DNA from: Patescibacteria group bacterium
Lineage (GTDB): Bacteria; Patescibacteria; Paceibacteria; UBA6257; 2-01-FULL-56-20
Assembly (NCBI GenBank): GCA_023484365.1
Contig: JAMDBA010000069.1
Coordinates: forward strand, 1 to 41,404
Length of the DNA stretch: 41,404 bases
Reading direction: 5' to 3'
Under the pieces are notes generated by a model that saw only the letters and a list, made by a program, of their open reading frames with translations, searched no databases and was not told the origin of the DNA. Position 1 is the first letter of the stretch. The number at the start of each line of letters is the position of its first letter. The translations under genes were made by a program, and so were the position numbers. Of the stretch, positions 1 through 7,803 are shown piece after piece.

Positions 1-1470
1 AGAGTGTTCCTTAAACTGCCGGCGGACTTGGTTGGAAAAATTGAAGCCGGTATACCGGAAGACGATCCCCGCAACCCGGCGGTTATCGCGGATTTAGTCG
101 GAGATAACGTCGGTGATTGCGCTGGCCGTGGCGCGGATTTATTTGAATCAACAGCCGCCGAAAATATCGGCGCGATGATTTTAGGTTCAGCGCTTTATCC
201 CGTTTTTGGTATTTCAATAATTTTTTATCCTTTGGTTTTGCGCGCCTTCGGACTTCTGGCGGCAATTATCGGCCTTTTCTTCGCTCGTGCCAAAGAAAAT
301 GATTCCCCGATGAAGGCGATGAATAAAGGATTTTTTGTAACCAGCGCTTTGGCGGCAATAGCTTTTTATTTTATCACTAAAATAATGTTGGGGAATATCT
401 GGTTTTTCTACGCCGGCTTGGTTGGTATAGTTACCAGCATAATATTTGTTTATCTGACCCAGTATTACACTGAAGCCAAATATCGGCCGGTCCGGGAAAT
501 TGCGCAGGCGTCACAGACGGGACATGCTACTAATATTATTACCGGAATAGCCGTTGGTTTAGAATCAACAGGAATTACGGTTTTAACAATTTCCGCGGCC
601 TTACTTCTTTCTTATAAGTTTGGCGAATTAAGCGGGGTTGCTGGAGGCGGACTTTATGGGACGGCGGCGGCAACAATGGGGATGCTAGCGACCGCGGCTT
701 ATATTTTAGCGATGGATACCTTCGGGCCTATTGTTGATAATGGCGCCGGAATAGCGGAGATGTCGGGAGAAAGCGGAAAAATGAGAGACGTGATGGATAA
801 ATTAGACGCGGCGGGAAACACAACCAAAGCTTTAACCAAAGGCTATGCTGTCGGCTCGGCGGCCTTAGCGGCTTTTCTTTTGTTCGCGGCCTATCTTGAA
901 GAAGCTCATCTGACTGCTGTTAATTTGAGCCAAGTTAAAGTTTTCGTCGGTTCGCTTATCGGCGCAACTTTAGTTTTTGTTTTCTCTTCTTTCGCAATCA
1001 GAGCTGTATCCAAAGCCGCTTACTCAATTATTAACGAAGTACGCCGGCAGTTTAAGGAACACTCTGGAATTATGGAAGGAAAAGAACGGCCGGATTATTC
1101 GCAGGCGGTTGATATTACGACCCGAGGCGCGTTAAAACAAATGGTTTTGCCGGGAGTTTTGGCGGTTGCTGTGCCGATTCTTGTTGGCTTGTTTTTGCGA
1201 GCTGAAGCCGAAGCGGGACTTATGATTACGGGCACTATTGCCGGAATCTTAATGGCGACCTTCCTGAACAACAGCGGCGGCGCCTGGGACAATGCCAAGA
1301 AATTCATTGAAGCTGGAAATTTGGGCGGCAAGAAATCCGAAACCCACAAGGCGGCTGTTACCGGCGACACGGTCGGAGATCCTTTTAAAGATACCGCTGG
1401 ACCTTCAATTCATATCCTGATAAAACTTTTGGCGACTCTTAGTTTGGCTTTAGTAGCGTTATTTATCTAA
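1..1470 (+). CDS. hppA: Membrane-bound proton-translocating pyrophosphatase, K+-independent type (5' end outside window)
   Basis: Integral membrane enzyme that couples PPi hydrolysis to proton pumping. Visible signatures are DDPRNPAVIAD, DNVGDCAGRGADLFES, the hydrophobic helices and the C-terminal DTVGDPFKDTAGPS motif. The reading frame is open to base 1 and about 490 residues are present. Family members usually exceed 650, so the N-terminal membrane helices lie upstream of the window. In the GNTTKALTKG segment (near residues 275-284) Lys and Thr occupy the two positions known to distinguish K+-independent H+-pumps from K+-dependent forms, which have Ala there. The first Asp of the family D-x7-K-x-E substrate motif is missing at bases 13-45, where a few residues seem deleted. 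This may be an error at the contig edge. A hairpin follows the stop. Confidence 0.93.
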   Translation, partial: RVFLKLPADLVGKIEAGIPEDDPRNPAVIADLVGDNVGDCAGRGADLFESTAAENIGAMILGSALYPVFGISIIFYPLVLRAFGLLAAIIGLFFARAKENDSPMKAMNKGFFVTSALAAIAFYFITKIMLGNIWFFYAGLVGIVTSIIFVYLTQYYTEAKYRPVREIAQASQTGHATNIITGIAVGLESTGITVLTISAALLLSYKFGELSGVAGGGLYGTAAATMGMLATAAYILAMDTFGPIVDNGAGIAEMSGESGKMRDVMDKLDAAGNTTKALTKGYAVGSAALAAFLLFAAYLEEAHLTAVNLSQVKVFVGSLIGATLVFVFSSFAIRAVSKAAYSIINEVRRQFKEHSGIMEGKERPDYSQAVDITTRGALKQMVLPGVLAVAVPILVGLFLRAEAEAGLMITGTIAGILMATFLNNSGGAWDNAKKFIEAGNLGGKKSETHKAAVTGDTVGDPFKDTAGPSIHILIKLLATLSLALVALFI

Positions 1471-1485
1471 AACAATTTTAGTCGT

Positions 1486-1520
1486 AAAAACCGTCTTGAT
1501 CTTATATCCGGGCGGTTTTT
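1486..1520 (+). terminator. Terminator after the pyrophosphatase gene
   Basis: The arm AAAAACCGTC (1486-1495) pairs with GGCGGTTTTT (1511-1520) through one G-T pair and a 15-base loop, ending in a T run. It lies 16 bases after the hppA stop. Confidence 0.6.
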
Positions 1521-1540
1521 AGTTATTTTATAATTTAAGT

Positions 1541-1568
1541 TTGAATTTTTTTATTCTTGCTATACAAT
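1541..1568 (+). promoter_or_regulatory. clpP promoter, leaderless type
   Basis: TTGAAT (1541-1546), a 16-base spacer, then TACAAT (1563-1568). The -10 box ends six bases before the ATG at 1575, so transcription should start at or next to the start codon. No Shine-Dalgarno sequence is present. Confidence 0.65.
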
Positions 1569-1574
1569 AAAATC

Positions 1575-2156
1575 ATGAATCTTATTCCAACGGTAATTGA
1601 ACAAGTAACAGGAGGCGAAAGGGCATACGATATTTATTCGCGCCTTCTTAAAGAACGAATAATTTTTTTAGGCGGGCCGGTGACCGACGACGTTGCCAAC
1701 AGTATTGTCGCCCAACTCCTTTTTTTAGAGCACGAGAATCCAAAAAAAGATATTTTGCTTTATTTAAATTCTCCGGGCGGATCGGTTACTGCCGGTTTGG
1801 CAATTTACGACACGATGCAATACGTTAAGCCTGAGGTTTCAACTATTTGTGTCGGGATGGCGGCTTCAATGGGAGCGGTTCTTTTGGGCGCCGGCGCCAA
1901 AGGCAAGCGGTTTGCTTTGCCAAATTCTGATATTCTGCTTCACCAGGTAATGGGCGGAGTGGAAGGTCAGGCGGTAGAGATGGAAATTACAGCCAGGCAT
2001 ATTATTAAAATAAAAGACAGAATCAATTCTATTTTAGCCAAGCATACCGGTCAGCCGATGACAAAGATAGAGAAAGACACCGACAGGGATTTTTACCTTT
2101 CTGCCCAGGAAGCAAAGGAATACGGATTAATTGACGGCATAATAAAATCACGTTGA
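1575..2156 (+). CDS. clpP: ATP-dependent Clp protease proteolytic subunit ClpP
   Basis: Cytosolic serine peptidase that forms the double-heptamer chamber of ClpXP/ClpAP. The 193-residue length is normal for the family. The catalytic triad is visible: Ser98 in GMAASMGA, His123 in LLHQVMGG and Asp172 in DTDRDF. The substrate-binding stretch LNSPGGS is at 65-70. A TTG at 1557 is in frame, but it lies between the -35 and -10 boxes, so the ATG at 1575 is the start. That start sits six bases after TACAAT, implying a leaderless mRNA. No Clp ATPase gene is nearby. The gene ends in TGA. Confidence 0.97.
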   Translation: MNLIPTVIEQVTGGERAYDIYSRLLKERIIFLGGPVTDDVANSIVAQLLFLEHENPKKDILLYLNSPGGSVTAGLAIYDTMQYVKPEVSTICVGMAASMGAVLLGAGAKGKRFALPNSDILLHQVMGGVEGQAVEMEITARHIIKIKDRINSILAKHTGQPMTKIEKDTDRDFYLSAQEAKEYGLIDGIIKSR

Positions 2157-2223
2157 GTTTTAATTGTAAAAATTTCCATAAAGCAATATTTATTTAGCGA
2201 TAGATTATTATAAATATTAAAAA

Positions 2224-2245
2224 ACCGCCCGTTTGAACGGGCGGT
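2224..2245 (-). terminator. Terminator between clpP and the convergent small gene
   Basis: Near-perfect stem ACCGCCCGTT/AACGGGCGGT with a tiny loop. On the minus strand it is followed by a run of six T. It probably ends the minus-strand 58-residue gene and may also stop clpP readthrough. Confidence 0.75.
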
Positions 2246-2252
2246 ATATTAT

Positions 2253-2429
2253 TTAATTCTTAAACACCCACGAAAATCCATAATAGCCAAGCATTAGAAG
2301 GGCTACGTCATGTAGATTAGCGTATTTGCCGCCAACAACCCTTGCGCCGGTAAGTATGTCTACGACAGATATTACTATAAACATCACAAAAGCAATAACA
2401 ATCATCCTTAAAATTTTATTTCGGATCAT
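2253..2429 (-). CDS. Small membrane protein, 58 residues, unknown function
   Basis: An intact short gene on the minus strand. It begins ATG ATC CGA (MIRNKILRMIVIAF) and ends GFSWVFKN before TAA. Residues 5-26 form one hydrophobic helix and residues 42-55 may form a second, so this is a small one- or two-span membrane protein. It is supported as real by a Shine-Dalgarno AGGAG seven bases upstream, in the AAAAAGGAGAAAA block also seen before other genes here, and by a terminator just after the stop. I do not recognise a family. A half-site TTTTTTAGAAC at 2448-2457 resembles the operator arm at the APC permease promoter. Confidence 0.7.
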   Translation of the reverse strand: MIRNKILRMIVIAFVMFIVISVVDILTGARVVGGKYANLHDVALLMLGYYGFSWVFKN

Positions 2430-2558
2430 TATTTTCTCCTTTTGAGGTTTTTTAGAACTACTCAGATACTAATATAAATTAAATTTTTTATCAAATGTAA
2501 TTATTAAACCTCCGTCGTCAGGCATCGGAGTTTATCACAAGAGATAGTTAATAAAAAT

Positions 2559-2586
2559 ACCCCGCTTTTTCGTAAAAAAGCGGGGT
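2559..2586 (-). terminator. Terminator of the lytic transglycosylase gene
   Basis: The stem ACCCCGCTTTTT (2559-2570) pairs with AAAAAGCGGGGT (2575-2586) around a 4-base loop. On the minus strand it is followed by ATTTTTAT. It overlaps the stop codon of the minus-strand gene. Confidence 0.85.
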
Positions 2587-3341
2587 TAACGTTTGAGAAG
2601 AGTGGCGTATTTTATTACCAGTGCCGGGTAATTGCTGTCGCTACCGTAATAAACTCCCAAAGCTTTGGCGGGATTTTTGCTCCAGCCGTTTTTTGCGAGG
2701 AAATTGGCGGCGCTCATTATCGCGTCATCGGTGTTAAAAAGATTTATTGAGCCGTCTCCGTTTCCGTCGACGCCGTATTTTATCGCCGAAGATGGCAGGA
2801 ACTGACATAATCCGAATGCGCCGGCGTAAGAACCTTTGACCGAAAAACAGTTTTGGCCGAGGTTTCGACAATAAACGAAAAGAGCGACGAAATTATCAGC
2901 CGGTTTCTGCCAATTTTTGGCGGCCATTATCTGGTTATAAAAAAGATTGGCTACTTCGTATGATCCCAAAAATCTCCCGAAATCTGTTTCTATCCGCAGG
3001 ACGGCGGCGATATCTTCCTTGGGAACGCCGAATTTATTTTCGGCGCTGATTAAAGTTTTTAAGTGTTTGCGGATAAATTTTCTTCCGTCCAGGACAGATT
3101 TTTTAGACGTTATATTTTGGGCGAGCTTATTCCAGTCTATTGATTCGTTTTTGCTTTTGCCTTTAGGCGGATTTGGCTGGTATTGATAAAGCTTCAAATG
3201 GCGGCTGGAGAGTATTTTATTTATTTCTTTTTTGGAAAAGCCGTGGCCGGCGAGATTTTTCTTGATATAATTTATTCTTTTTGCCGGCGGGCTTGCGCTA
3301 AACAAAAATACTATGGCGAGAAAAACAATTGTCGGTTTCAT
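2586..3341 (-). CDS. MltB-family lytic murein transglycosylase (SLT_2), secreted
   Basis: Predicted exported enzyme that cleaves peptidoglycan glycan strands. An N-terminal signal-like helix (about residues 3-16) is followed by the SLT_2 domain. Glu118 in RIETDFG is the expected catalytic acid. GAFGLCQFLPSSAIKYGVDGN and GDGSINLF match the conserved MltB core, and NFLAKNGW follows. The 251 residues are shorter than E. coli MltB. The ATG at 3341 is preceded by GGAGG at a good distance. The gene is monocistronic, with its own terminator overlapping the stop. No lipobox Cys is evident, so it is probably secreted or N-terminally anchored. Family assignment is firm, the exact cleavage specificity is not. 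Confidence 0.9.
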   Translation of the reverse strand: MKPTIVFLAIVFLFSASPPAKRINYIKKNLAGHGFSKKEINKILSSRHLKLYQYQPNPPKGKSKNESIDWNKLAQNITSKKSVLDGRKFIRKHLKTLISAENKFGVPKEDIAAVLRIETDFGRFLGSYEVANLFYNQIMAAKNWQKPADNFVALFVYCRNLGQNCFSVKGSYAGAFGLCQFLPSSAIKYGVDGNGDGSINLFNTDDAIMSAANFLAKNGWSKNPAKALGVYYGSDSNYPALVIKYATLLKR

Positions 3342-3487
3342 ATTTCCTCCTTTTTAGTTTTTAAATCTGCTATTTTTTACCTTAACCTAAAAATAAAAAA
3401 AAGCCAATAGAGTATAATTTAGTATTTAGGATGTAGCGTTTATGGGGGATAAAGTTAAATAGGAGGAAAAAGACGCAAATAATCGGC

Positions 3488-3493
3488 TATAAT
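3488..3493 (+). promoter_or_regulatory. truB -10 box, leaderless
   Basis: TATAAT with exactly six bases (ttataa) before the ATG at 3500. There is no clear -35. Upstream at 3461-3470 is an AGGAGGAAAA stretch with no start codon at ribosome-binding distance. It looks like an unused relic or the end of a six-codon ORF (3441-3461). Confidence 0.6.
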
Positions 3494-3499
3494 TTATAA

Positions 3500-4282
3500 A
3501 TGGATAAAATTTTGCCTGTTTTTAAGAAGCTGCGTCCAATAAAACCTCAGGTTTTAAGTATTTTTCCGGATTTAGCGGATGAAGTTTCTTCAATGACTGA
3601 TAAATATTTATTTCCGCAACTAAAGGCGGAACAATTAGAAGGCCGTGTCGGATTAAGCGGTTATTCAACTTACGATTTGATAAGAACTTTTAAAAGAGAA
3701 ACCGGATTTAAAGGTAAAATTGGCCACGGCGGAACGCTTGACCCTTTTGCTTGCGGTGTTGTTTTGCTGCTTCTGGGAGAAGCAACTAAAAAATTTGAAG
3801 AAATAAAAAGCTGGGAAAAAGTTTACGTCGCCGGAATCCGGCTGGGAGCGAAGTCTTCAACGGGAGATATAGAAGGGGAAATAAAATCTGAAGCGGGCGC
3901 AAAAGAGCCGACCAGAAAAGAAGCAGAAGAAATTTTAGAAGGTTTTTTAGGCGAGCAGGAGCAGAGAATTCCCGTTTTCTCGGCGGCTAAATTTGAAGGG
4001 AAAAAATTTTATGAGCTTGCCCGCGAGGGCAAAAATGTTCCGGAACGATCAAAAAAAGTTGAAATTAAAAAAATCGAACTTTTAAATTTTAAGTATCCGC
4101 TTTTAACTATCAGAGTTTCTTCTTCGGGAGGAACTTACATCAGGCAGCTGGCCGAAGATATAGGTGAAAAGCTGAAATGCGGCGGATTTTTATATTTTTT
4201 AGAAAGAGAAAAAGTTGGCGATTATGGGATTAAAGATTGTATTTCTGCTGAAAAATTTAACAGCCTAAATCTGATAAATTAG
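3500..4282 (+). CDS. truB: tRNA pseudouridine(55) synthase TruB
   Basis: Isomerises U55 in the T-loop of tRNAs. The catalytic motif GHGGTLDPFACGVVLLLLGEATK surrounds Asp81. Further family signatures are KVYVAGIRLG, the PVFSAAKFEGKKFYELAREG segment and the SSGGTYIRQLAEDIG block near the C-terminus. The N-terminus carries about 30-45 extra residues relative to E. coli TruB, while the C-terminal PUA domain is short or absent (260 residues in total). The start is set by a -10 box six bases upstream. The last four bases overlap the end of the convergent DUF475 gene. Confidence 0.95.
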   Translation: MDKILPVFKKLRPIKPQVLSIFPDLADEVSSMTDKYLFPQLKAEQLEGRVGLSGYSTYDLIRTFKRETGFKGKIGHGGTLDPFACGVVLLLLGEATKKFEEIKSWEKVYVAGIRLGAKSSTGDIEGEIKSEAGAKEPTRKEAEEILEGFLGEQEQRIPVFSAAKFEGKKFYELAREGKNVPERSKKVEIKKIELLNFKYPLLTIRVSSSGGTYIRQLAEDIGEKLKCGGFLYFLEREKVGDYGIKDCISAEKFNSLNLIN

Positions 4283-5205
4283 GGATTGATTCGCTCTTTT
4301 GATCCTTTAAAAGAAAGCAATAAGAAAAAGCCGACGAAAATAAATGTTGTTAAGGGCGCCAGCCAGGCGTAAATATGTGTCCCCAGACTTTCTAAAATCA
4401 TAATTATGCCCAGCAGAGCCATTGAATACATCGCGCCGTTTTTTAGATAGCTGTATTTTTGGATGAACTTGGCGCCCCGAACGGTAAAAAATCTGACGAC
4501 GACTGCTCCGATCCCATTCCCTATTAGTATTAAAGGCACGGAAATAGTGAAGGCGAATGCGCCTAAAACGCCATCAAGCGAAAAAGTTGCGTCTATTAAT
4601 TCCAAATACAAAACTTTGCTGAAATTACTTATATTACCACCTGTTATTTTCTTCTCCTGGCCTTCGGCGTTTGATTTGAATCCGTTGACGATGAAAAAAG
4701 CGGTTGATCCGGCTACCGCTCCTAAAGCTATTAATGGATTAATTTTTATAGTAAGCCAAACCACGGAAAGTAAAATAATTGCGGCTAAAGCGTAAAACCA
4801 AAAATAATATCGTTCGTGGATTTTTTTCTCAATAAAAAAAACGTATTTCTTGGTTTCCAGGAAAAACCAATGCAAAAACAAAAACAGCAGAAAAATTCCT
4901 CCGCCCGCCAGAAGAATAGGGGTTTGTTTTTGGATGATTTCTTTCGCGCCGGCGTTGGAGCCGAAAGTCGCCGCGAAAGATTGGTATAATCCCAAGCCGG
5001 GGCTTGAGAAATAAATAATAAAAAGAGGCAAAAGTCCTCTGACTCCGAAAACTGCAAATATAAGGCCATATCTCAAAAACCATTTTCGCCAGCGGGGCTC
5101 TATGGTATTTAAAATATCGGCATTAACGACGGAATTATCCAGACTGGAAACGATTTCAAAAAACGCTAAACCGAAAACTACGATTAAAATATCGGCCAAA
5201 TTCAT
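4279..5205 (-). CDS. DUF475 / TerC-like integral membrane protein
   Basis: Polytopic membrane protein of 308 residues with about eight to nine hydrophobic helices. FEIVSSLDNSVVNADIL near the N-terminus and LELIDATFSLDGVLGAFAF in the middle are the two acidic intramembrane motifs typical of the DUF475 branch of the TerC/LysE-like superfamily. Relatives are linked to tellurite or metal-ion export, but the substrate here is unknown. The ATG lies one base after the stop of the upstream cca gene, so the two are almost certainly cotranscribed and translationally coupled. The 3' end overlaps truB tail-to-tail by four bases. Confidence 0.85.
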   Translation of the reverse strand: MNLADILIVVFGLAFFEIVSSLDNSVVNADILNTIEPRWRKWFLRYGLIFAVFGVRGLLPLFIIYFSSPGLGLYQSFAATFGSNAGAKEIIQKQTPILLAGGGIFLLFLFLHWFFLETKKYVFFIEKKIHERYYFWFYALAAIILLSVVWLTIKINPLIALGAVAGSTAFFIVNGFKSNAEGQEKKITGGNISNFSKVLYLELIDATFSLDGVLGAFAFTISVPLILIGNGIGAVVVRFFTVRGAKFIQKYSYLKNGAMYSMALLGIIMILESLGTHIYAWLAPLTTFIFVGFFLLLSFKGSKERINP

Positions 5206-5206
5206 A

Positions 5207-6730
5207 TTACTTTACGTAGAATTTTTTCTTCATCTCTTCTTCAATACCGCTCTCAAATTCATCTTTTTTGCCGCGCGCCCGTTCTGATAATCTTTCCAGT
5301 TCTTCGCTGTTTAATTTGCCTAATTCCCTAATTCTTAACTCCAGCTTTTCTTTGGTATTTTTAGACGGGTCGTCCAAAAGCTCTTCCAGGAGGACGGAAA
5401 GAATCTGGCCGACTTTTGGTCCGGGTCCGATATTTAAAATTTTCATAACATCAGAGCCGTCAATCTCAAGCATTTTCGGAGAAATGGGGTCGTGTTTTAC
5501 TTTTTCAATCATAAAAAGCAAATGGCGCAATTTATAGGGAAAAGCTTTGGGAACGCCAGAGCCAATTCTGTCCGCCTCTCTGACCTTCATAAGGTCGTCT
5601 ATATTTTCCGGCCCTACCCTTCTTAAAAATCTTCTGACGCCAGCCTCGGTTACTTCGCCGACATTATAGTAAAAAAGGTGATAGCGGACGAGATGGCTGA
5701 CTTTTTCAATAATTTCTTTGGGAAATTTCAGGCGGGCTAAAGCCTTCGCCGTTATTTTGGCGCCAACAATTTCATGATTGTAAAAAGTTGAGTCCGGACC
5801 GTCTCCTTGTTTCGTTTGGGGTTTGCCGACATCGTGAAGGAGCGATGCAAGTCTTATTTCCAGCGAATAATTTTGACTGGCGGCGTATTCCAAGGCGTTA
5901 ACATTATGCTCAAAAACGGTAAAAATATGATGCTTATTTTGCCCGACTCCCAGGCCAGCCCGCAATTCAGGCAGAACATACTGAAGAAGATTCAGCTCTT
6001 CAAGCAAGTCTATTCCTTCTTTAGCCTTGCGGCATATTAAAATTTTTATAAGTTCATCACGGATTCTTTCGGCGGCAATCATTCCGAGATTTTTGGCGTT
6101 TTCTTCTATTGCGCGGCGGGTTTCCATCTCTATCTGCCAGGACTCTTTTGTTTTTTTTGAATTTGAATTAAGTTGGACGGCAAATCTGACGGCGCGCATC
6201 AGGCGGAGCGCGTCTTCGTTAAATCTTGCTTCCGGATCGCCGACGGCTCTGATAAGTTTATTTTTCAGATCTTTTTGTCCGTCAAAAGGGTCAATAATTT
6301 TCCAGTCTTTTTCATCATTTTTAGAGCCGGTTTTTTGAAGCGCCATTGCGTTAATGGTAAAATCGCGGCGCGCTAAATCTTCTTCTATTGTCTCGGCAAA
6401 TTTTATTTCATCCGGATGGCGCTTGTCGGTGTACTTTCCTTCCAGCCGGAAGGTTGTTATCTCCAAGATTTTTAATTTAGGACTTTCCGATCTTGTTTTA
6501 ACGCCCACGGTGCCGAAATTATTCTCATAAACGCTGTCGGGAAATATTCTTTGAATCTCTTCCGGCTTTGCGCTTGTGGCGATGTCCCAGTCTTTTGGTT
6601 CGGTTGGCGAATCTCCTTCGGCGCTGAAGAGCAGGTCGCGGACGCAGCCGCCAACCAGATAGGCTTTAAATCCGCTGTCTTCTATTTTTTTTATAGCGCC
6701 GACAACCTCTTGGGGTATATTGAATTTCAT
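5207..6730 (-). CDS. cca: CCA-adding tRNA nucleotidyltransferase / poly(A) polymerase family with HD domain
   Basis: Class II nucleotidyltransferase that adds or repairs the 3' CCA of tRNA. The head domain shows YLVGGCVRD (25-32), the metal-binding DWD (47-49) and RRDFTINAMAL (121-131). The neck follows with RFNEDALRLMRAVRFA (169-184). An HD domain with LASLLHDVGKP (His299, Asp300) lies downstream, and the C-terminus is charged and helical. At 507 residues it is the long HD-containing type. It is first in an operon with the DUF475 gene. The adjacent divergent tRNA-Arg gene lacks an encoded CCA, so this activity is needed. A pcnB-type poly(A) polymerase cannot be strictly excluded from sequence alone. 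Confidence 0.92.
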   Translation of the reverse strand: MKFNIPQEVVGAIKKIEDSGFKAYLVGGCVRDLLFSAEGDSPTEPKDWDIATSAKPEEIQRIFPDSVYENNFGTVGVKTRSESPKLKILEITTFRLEGKYTDKRHPDEIKFAETIEEDLARRDFTINAMALQKTGSKNDEKDWKIIDPFDGQKDLKNKLIRAVGDPEARFNEDALRLMRAVRFAVQLNSNSKKTKESWQIEMETRRAIEENAKNLGMIAAERIRDELIKILICRKAKEGIDLLEELNLLQYVLPELRAGLGVGQNKHHIFTVFEHNVNALEYAASQNYSLEIRLASLLHDVGKPQTKQGDGPDSTFYNHEIVGAKITAKALARLKFPKEIIEKVSHLVRYHLFYYNVGEVTEAGVRRFLRRVGPENIDDLMKVREADRIGSGVPKAFPYKLRHLLFMIEKVKHDPISPKMLEIDGSDVMKILNIGPGPKVGQILSVLLEELLDDPSKNTKEKLELRIRELGKLNSEELERLSERARGKKDEFESGIEEEMKKKFYVK

Positions 6731-6851
6731 TATTTAATTGAGTTTGCTCCGCAAATATAATTACGTCGTTCATAAGAAATAAATGCTTTCAGCCTTTATT
6801 TCTTCTTCACTAATAATTATACTCTATCTAAGGGAGAAAAACTTTATTTTA

Positions 6852-6925
6852 GCGCCTGTAGCTCAACTGGATAGAGCGCTTGGCTTCGAACCAAGAGGTT
6901 GCGGGTTCAAATCCTGCCGGGCGCA
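6852..6925 (+). tRNA. tRNA-Arg (anticodon TCG)
   Basis: A complete cloverleaf can be drawn by hand. The acceptor GCGCCTG pairs with CGGGCGC, the D-stem is GCTC/GAGC, the anticodon stem is CTTGG/CCAAG with loop CTTCGAA, and the T-stem is GCGGG/CCTGC with loop TTCAAAT. The anticodon TCG (6886-6888) reads CGA and, if A34 is absent, possibly other CGN codons. Discriminator base A is followed by TAATT, so CCA is not encoded. It is a stand-alone gene divergent from cca. Confidence 0.96.
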
Positions 6926-7118
6926 TAATTAGGATTTGTCTGCCAAAGGCAGATCCCCCTCTGGGGGAAACGGCGGAGTAAAAATTTTTACAAGAAAATT
7001 TTTATGAGCTGGTGTACAGACTAAATGCGAGCGACGGCAAGCATTTAAGTCGCGGGCAAATCCCTGCCTGCGCAGGCAGGCTGTCAGGCGCATATAAATA
7101 TCATTTTTTATTCTGATT
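6926..7118. repeat. Palindrome-rich spacer with a tRNA-3'-like remnant
   Basis: This spacer holds back-to-back hairpins: TCTGCC-aaa-GGCAGA (6939-6953), TCCCCC-tct-GGGGGA (6954-6968), TAAAAATTTTTA (6979-6990), a long stem around 7018-7051 (GACTAAATGC against GCATTTAAGTC) and the perfect 18-base palindrome CCTGCCTGCGCAGGCAGG (7063-7080). Bases 7052-7068 (GCGGGCAAATCCCTGCC) and 7086-7093 (AGGCGCAT) echo the T-arm and 3' end of the tRNA-Arg just upstream, split by the palindrome. No open reading frame is convincing. A related palindromic core occurs at 27073-27090. Confidence 0.55.
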
Positions 7119-7796
7119 ATGGGTTTCTCGGAAAAAATTATTATTGCTTCTATACTTAATAAAACTTTTTATAAAAAGCCGAGGATTAAAAATCTAAGAA
7201 TTATAAGTTTTTCGGATTTATATGGTTATTTAAATAAAGACGAAAGATATTTCCTAAAAACATTTTTAAAAATCAATCCAAGAAAATTTGGATTTAAAGG
7301 AAAATATTTGGGAAAATCTAAAATTCCTCACGGCCTCGTTTTAATAAAAAATCAAAAATATAAATTTGGCGGGAAAATAAAAATTATTTCCAGTCAGTAT
7401 CTTTTGCGGACAACTTATAAGACTTATCAAAAACTAAACGCCGCGATAAAAAAAGAAACAGGAGGTGAACTGTTGATTGCTTCCGCCTATCGTTCCCCGG
7501 CTTACCAAGCAATCATATTCCTTTATTATTTGAATTTAAATAATTTTAATTTTAAACGGACCGCCAAAAGAGTGGCTTTTCCTTATTACAGCGAGCACGG
7601 CGATCCCAAGGCCCAGGCTATTGATTTTATAGCTAGAAGCGCGGCGCTTAGAGGCAAGAGCAACGATTTTTTTGAGAAGACCAAAGAATATAAATGGCTG
7701 ATTAGAAACGCCGGCCGGTTCGGTTTTAAGTTGTCTTACCCAAAGCGGAATAAGAGCGGGATAATGTTTGAGCCCTGGCACTGGCGATTAGTATAA
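7119..7796 (+). CDS. VanY/LAS-type D-alanyl-D-alanine carboxypeptidase-like protein
   Basis: Zinc peptidase-like protein of the LAS (VanY, peptidase M15) group, which trims peptidoglycan stem peptides. The motif set is complete: SAYRSPAYQ (Arg125 region), SEHGDPKAQAIDF giving His160 and Asp169, and EPWHW giving Glu218 and His221. The spacing between His and Asp is slightly longer than in textbook VanY because of GDPKAQ. Residues 1-100 are basic with no obvious signal peptide or lipobox, so export is unexplained. The real start may differ, or the first 18 residues may act as a poor anchor. Its stop overlaps the -10 box of the next gene. Confidence 0.82.
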   Translation: MGFSEKIIIASILNKTFYKKPRIKNLRIISFSDLYGYLNKDERYFLKTFLKINPRKFGFKGKYLGKSKIPHGLVLIKNQKYKFGGKIKIISSQYLLRTTYKTYQKLNAAIKKETGGELLIASAYRSPAYQAIIFLYYLNLNNFNFKRTAKRVAFPYYSEHGDPKAQAIDFIARSAALRGKSNDFFEKTKEYKWLIRNAGRFGFKLSYPKRNKSGIMFEPWHWRLV

Positions 7797-7803
7797 TTAA
7801 AAA

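Noticed and set aside
1557..1574. TTG start for clpP
   Set aside because: It lies between the -35 and -10 boxes, and the normal ClpP N-terminus begins at the ATG at 1575.
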